This document shows, piece by piece, positions 6,641 to 6,713 of a stretch of 6,713 nucleotides of DNA (within the stretch, counting starts at the first letter, position 1; each line of letters begins with the position of its first letter). The notes beneath the pieces were generated by a model. That model had not been told where the DNA came from, ran no database searches, and saw only the letters and a program-made list of their open reading frames with translations. A program made the position numbers and the translations under genes. This DNA comes from Bacteroidales bacterium (lineage in GTDB: Bacteria; Bacteroidota; Bacteroidia; Bacteroidales; UBA932): NCBI GenBank assembly GCA_021443625.1, contig JABUTP010000060.1:8115-14827 (forward strand), in the 5' to 3' direction.

Positions 6641-6713
6641 ATGAAGAATATGAAAAATACAGTTTTAAGAGGCTTTGTCTTGACGGTGCTGCTGCTTGTA
6701 TGCGGCAATGCCT
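6641..6713 (+). CDS. start of a secreted protein, probably the SusD-like partner (3' end outside window)
   Basis: Seen: 24 codons and one base starting at ATG 6641, 12 bp after the SusC stop. The start is MKNMKNTVLRGF followed by the hydrophobic run VLTVLLLVCGNA, a signal peptide. The 25th codon begins with T, so a Cys there would complete a lipobox, but this cannot be confirmed. Inferred from position: genes placed directly after susC normally encode the SusD surface lipoprotein that forms the lid of the transporter. No SusD domain is in view. An in-frame ATG at 6650 is an alternative start. Confidence 0.65.
   Translation, partial: MKNMKNTVLRGFVLTVLLLVCGNA

Overview
The window looks like chromosomal DNA from a member of the Bacteroidota, most likely order Bacteroidales. 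The reasons are a SusC/RagA-type TonB-dependent transporter with the start of a second secreted protein right behind it (the SusC/SusD arrangement), several short lipoproteins with BACON-type beta-sandwich domains, AxA-Q type signal cleavage, and promoter elements that fit the Bacteroides consensus (TTG, about 20 bp, TAnnTTTG) rather than the E. coli -35/-10 pattern. The base composition is about half G+C by eye, which would suit several Bacteroidales families; I cannot name a genus.

Layout: two gene sets diverge from a 79 bp intergenic region (3001-3079). Leftward (minus strand, read 3000 to 1) are a 201-residue lipoprotein made of two BACON-like domains, then 14 bp later a BASS-type (bile acid:sodium symporter superfamily) membrane transporter. 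After an 87 bp gap that carries its own good promoter come an MgtC/SapB-family inner-membrane protein and, overlapping its stop codon by one base, a second lipoprotein of unknown function that runs off the left edge. Rightward (plus strand, 3080 to the end) are a 362-residue lipoprotein with a BACON-like N-terminal half, a compact 814-residue SusC-like outer-membrane transporter 15 bp later, and 12 bp after that the first 24 codons of a secreted protein, presumably the SusD partner.

How they may work together (inference): the rightward genes form an uptake locus in which the leading lipoprotein and the SusD-like lipoprotein would capture a glycan, peptide or similar ligand at the cell surface and the SusC barrel would move it across the outer membrane. 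The leftward BACON lipoprotein faces the same promoter region and could be co-regulated. The BASS transporter and the MgtC protein are inner-membrane proteins whose substrate and role here are unknown; no degradative enzyme, sigma/anti-sigma pair or hybrid two-component regulator lies in the window. The window is almost wholly coding: I see no tRNA, rRNA, CRISPR array, insertion sequence, riboswitch or convincing terminator. The most unusual points are the SusC protein lacking the usual N-terminal extension and a recognisable TonB box, the lipoprotein placed ahead of susC, and the overlapping divergent promoters.
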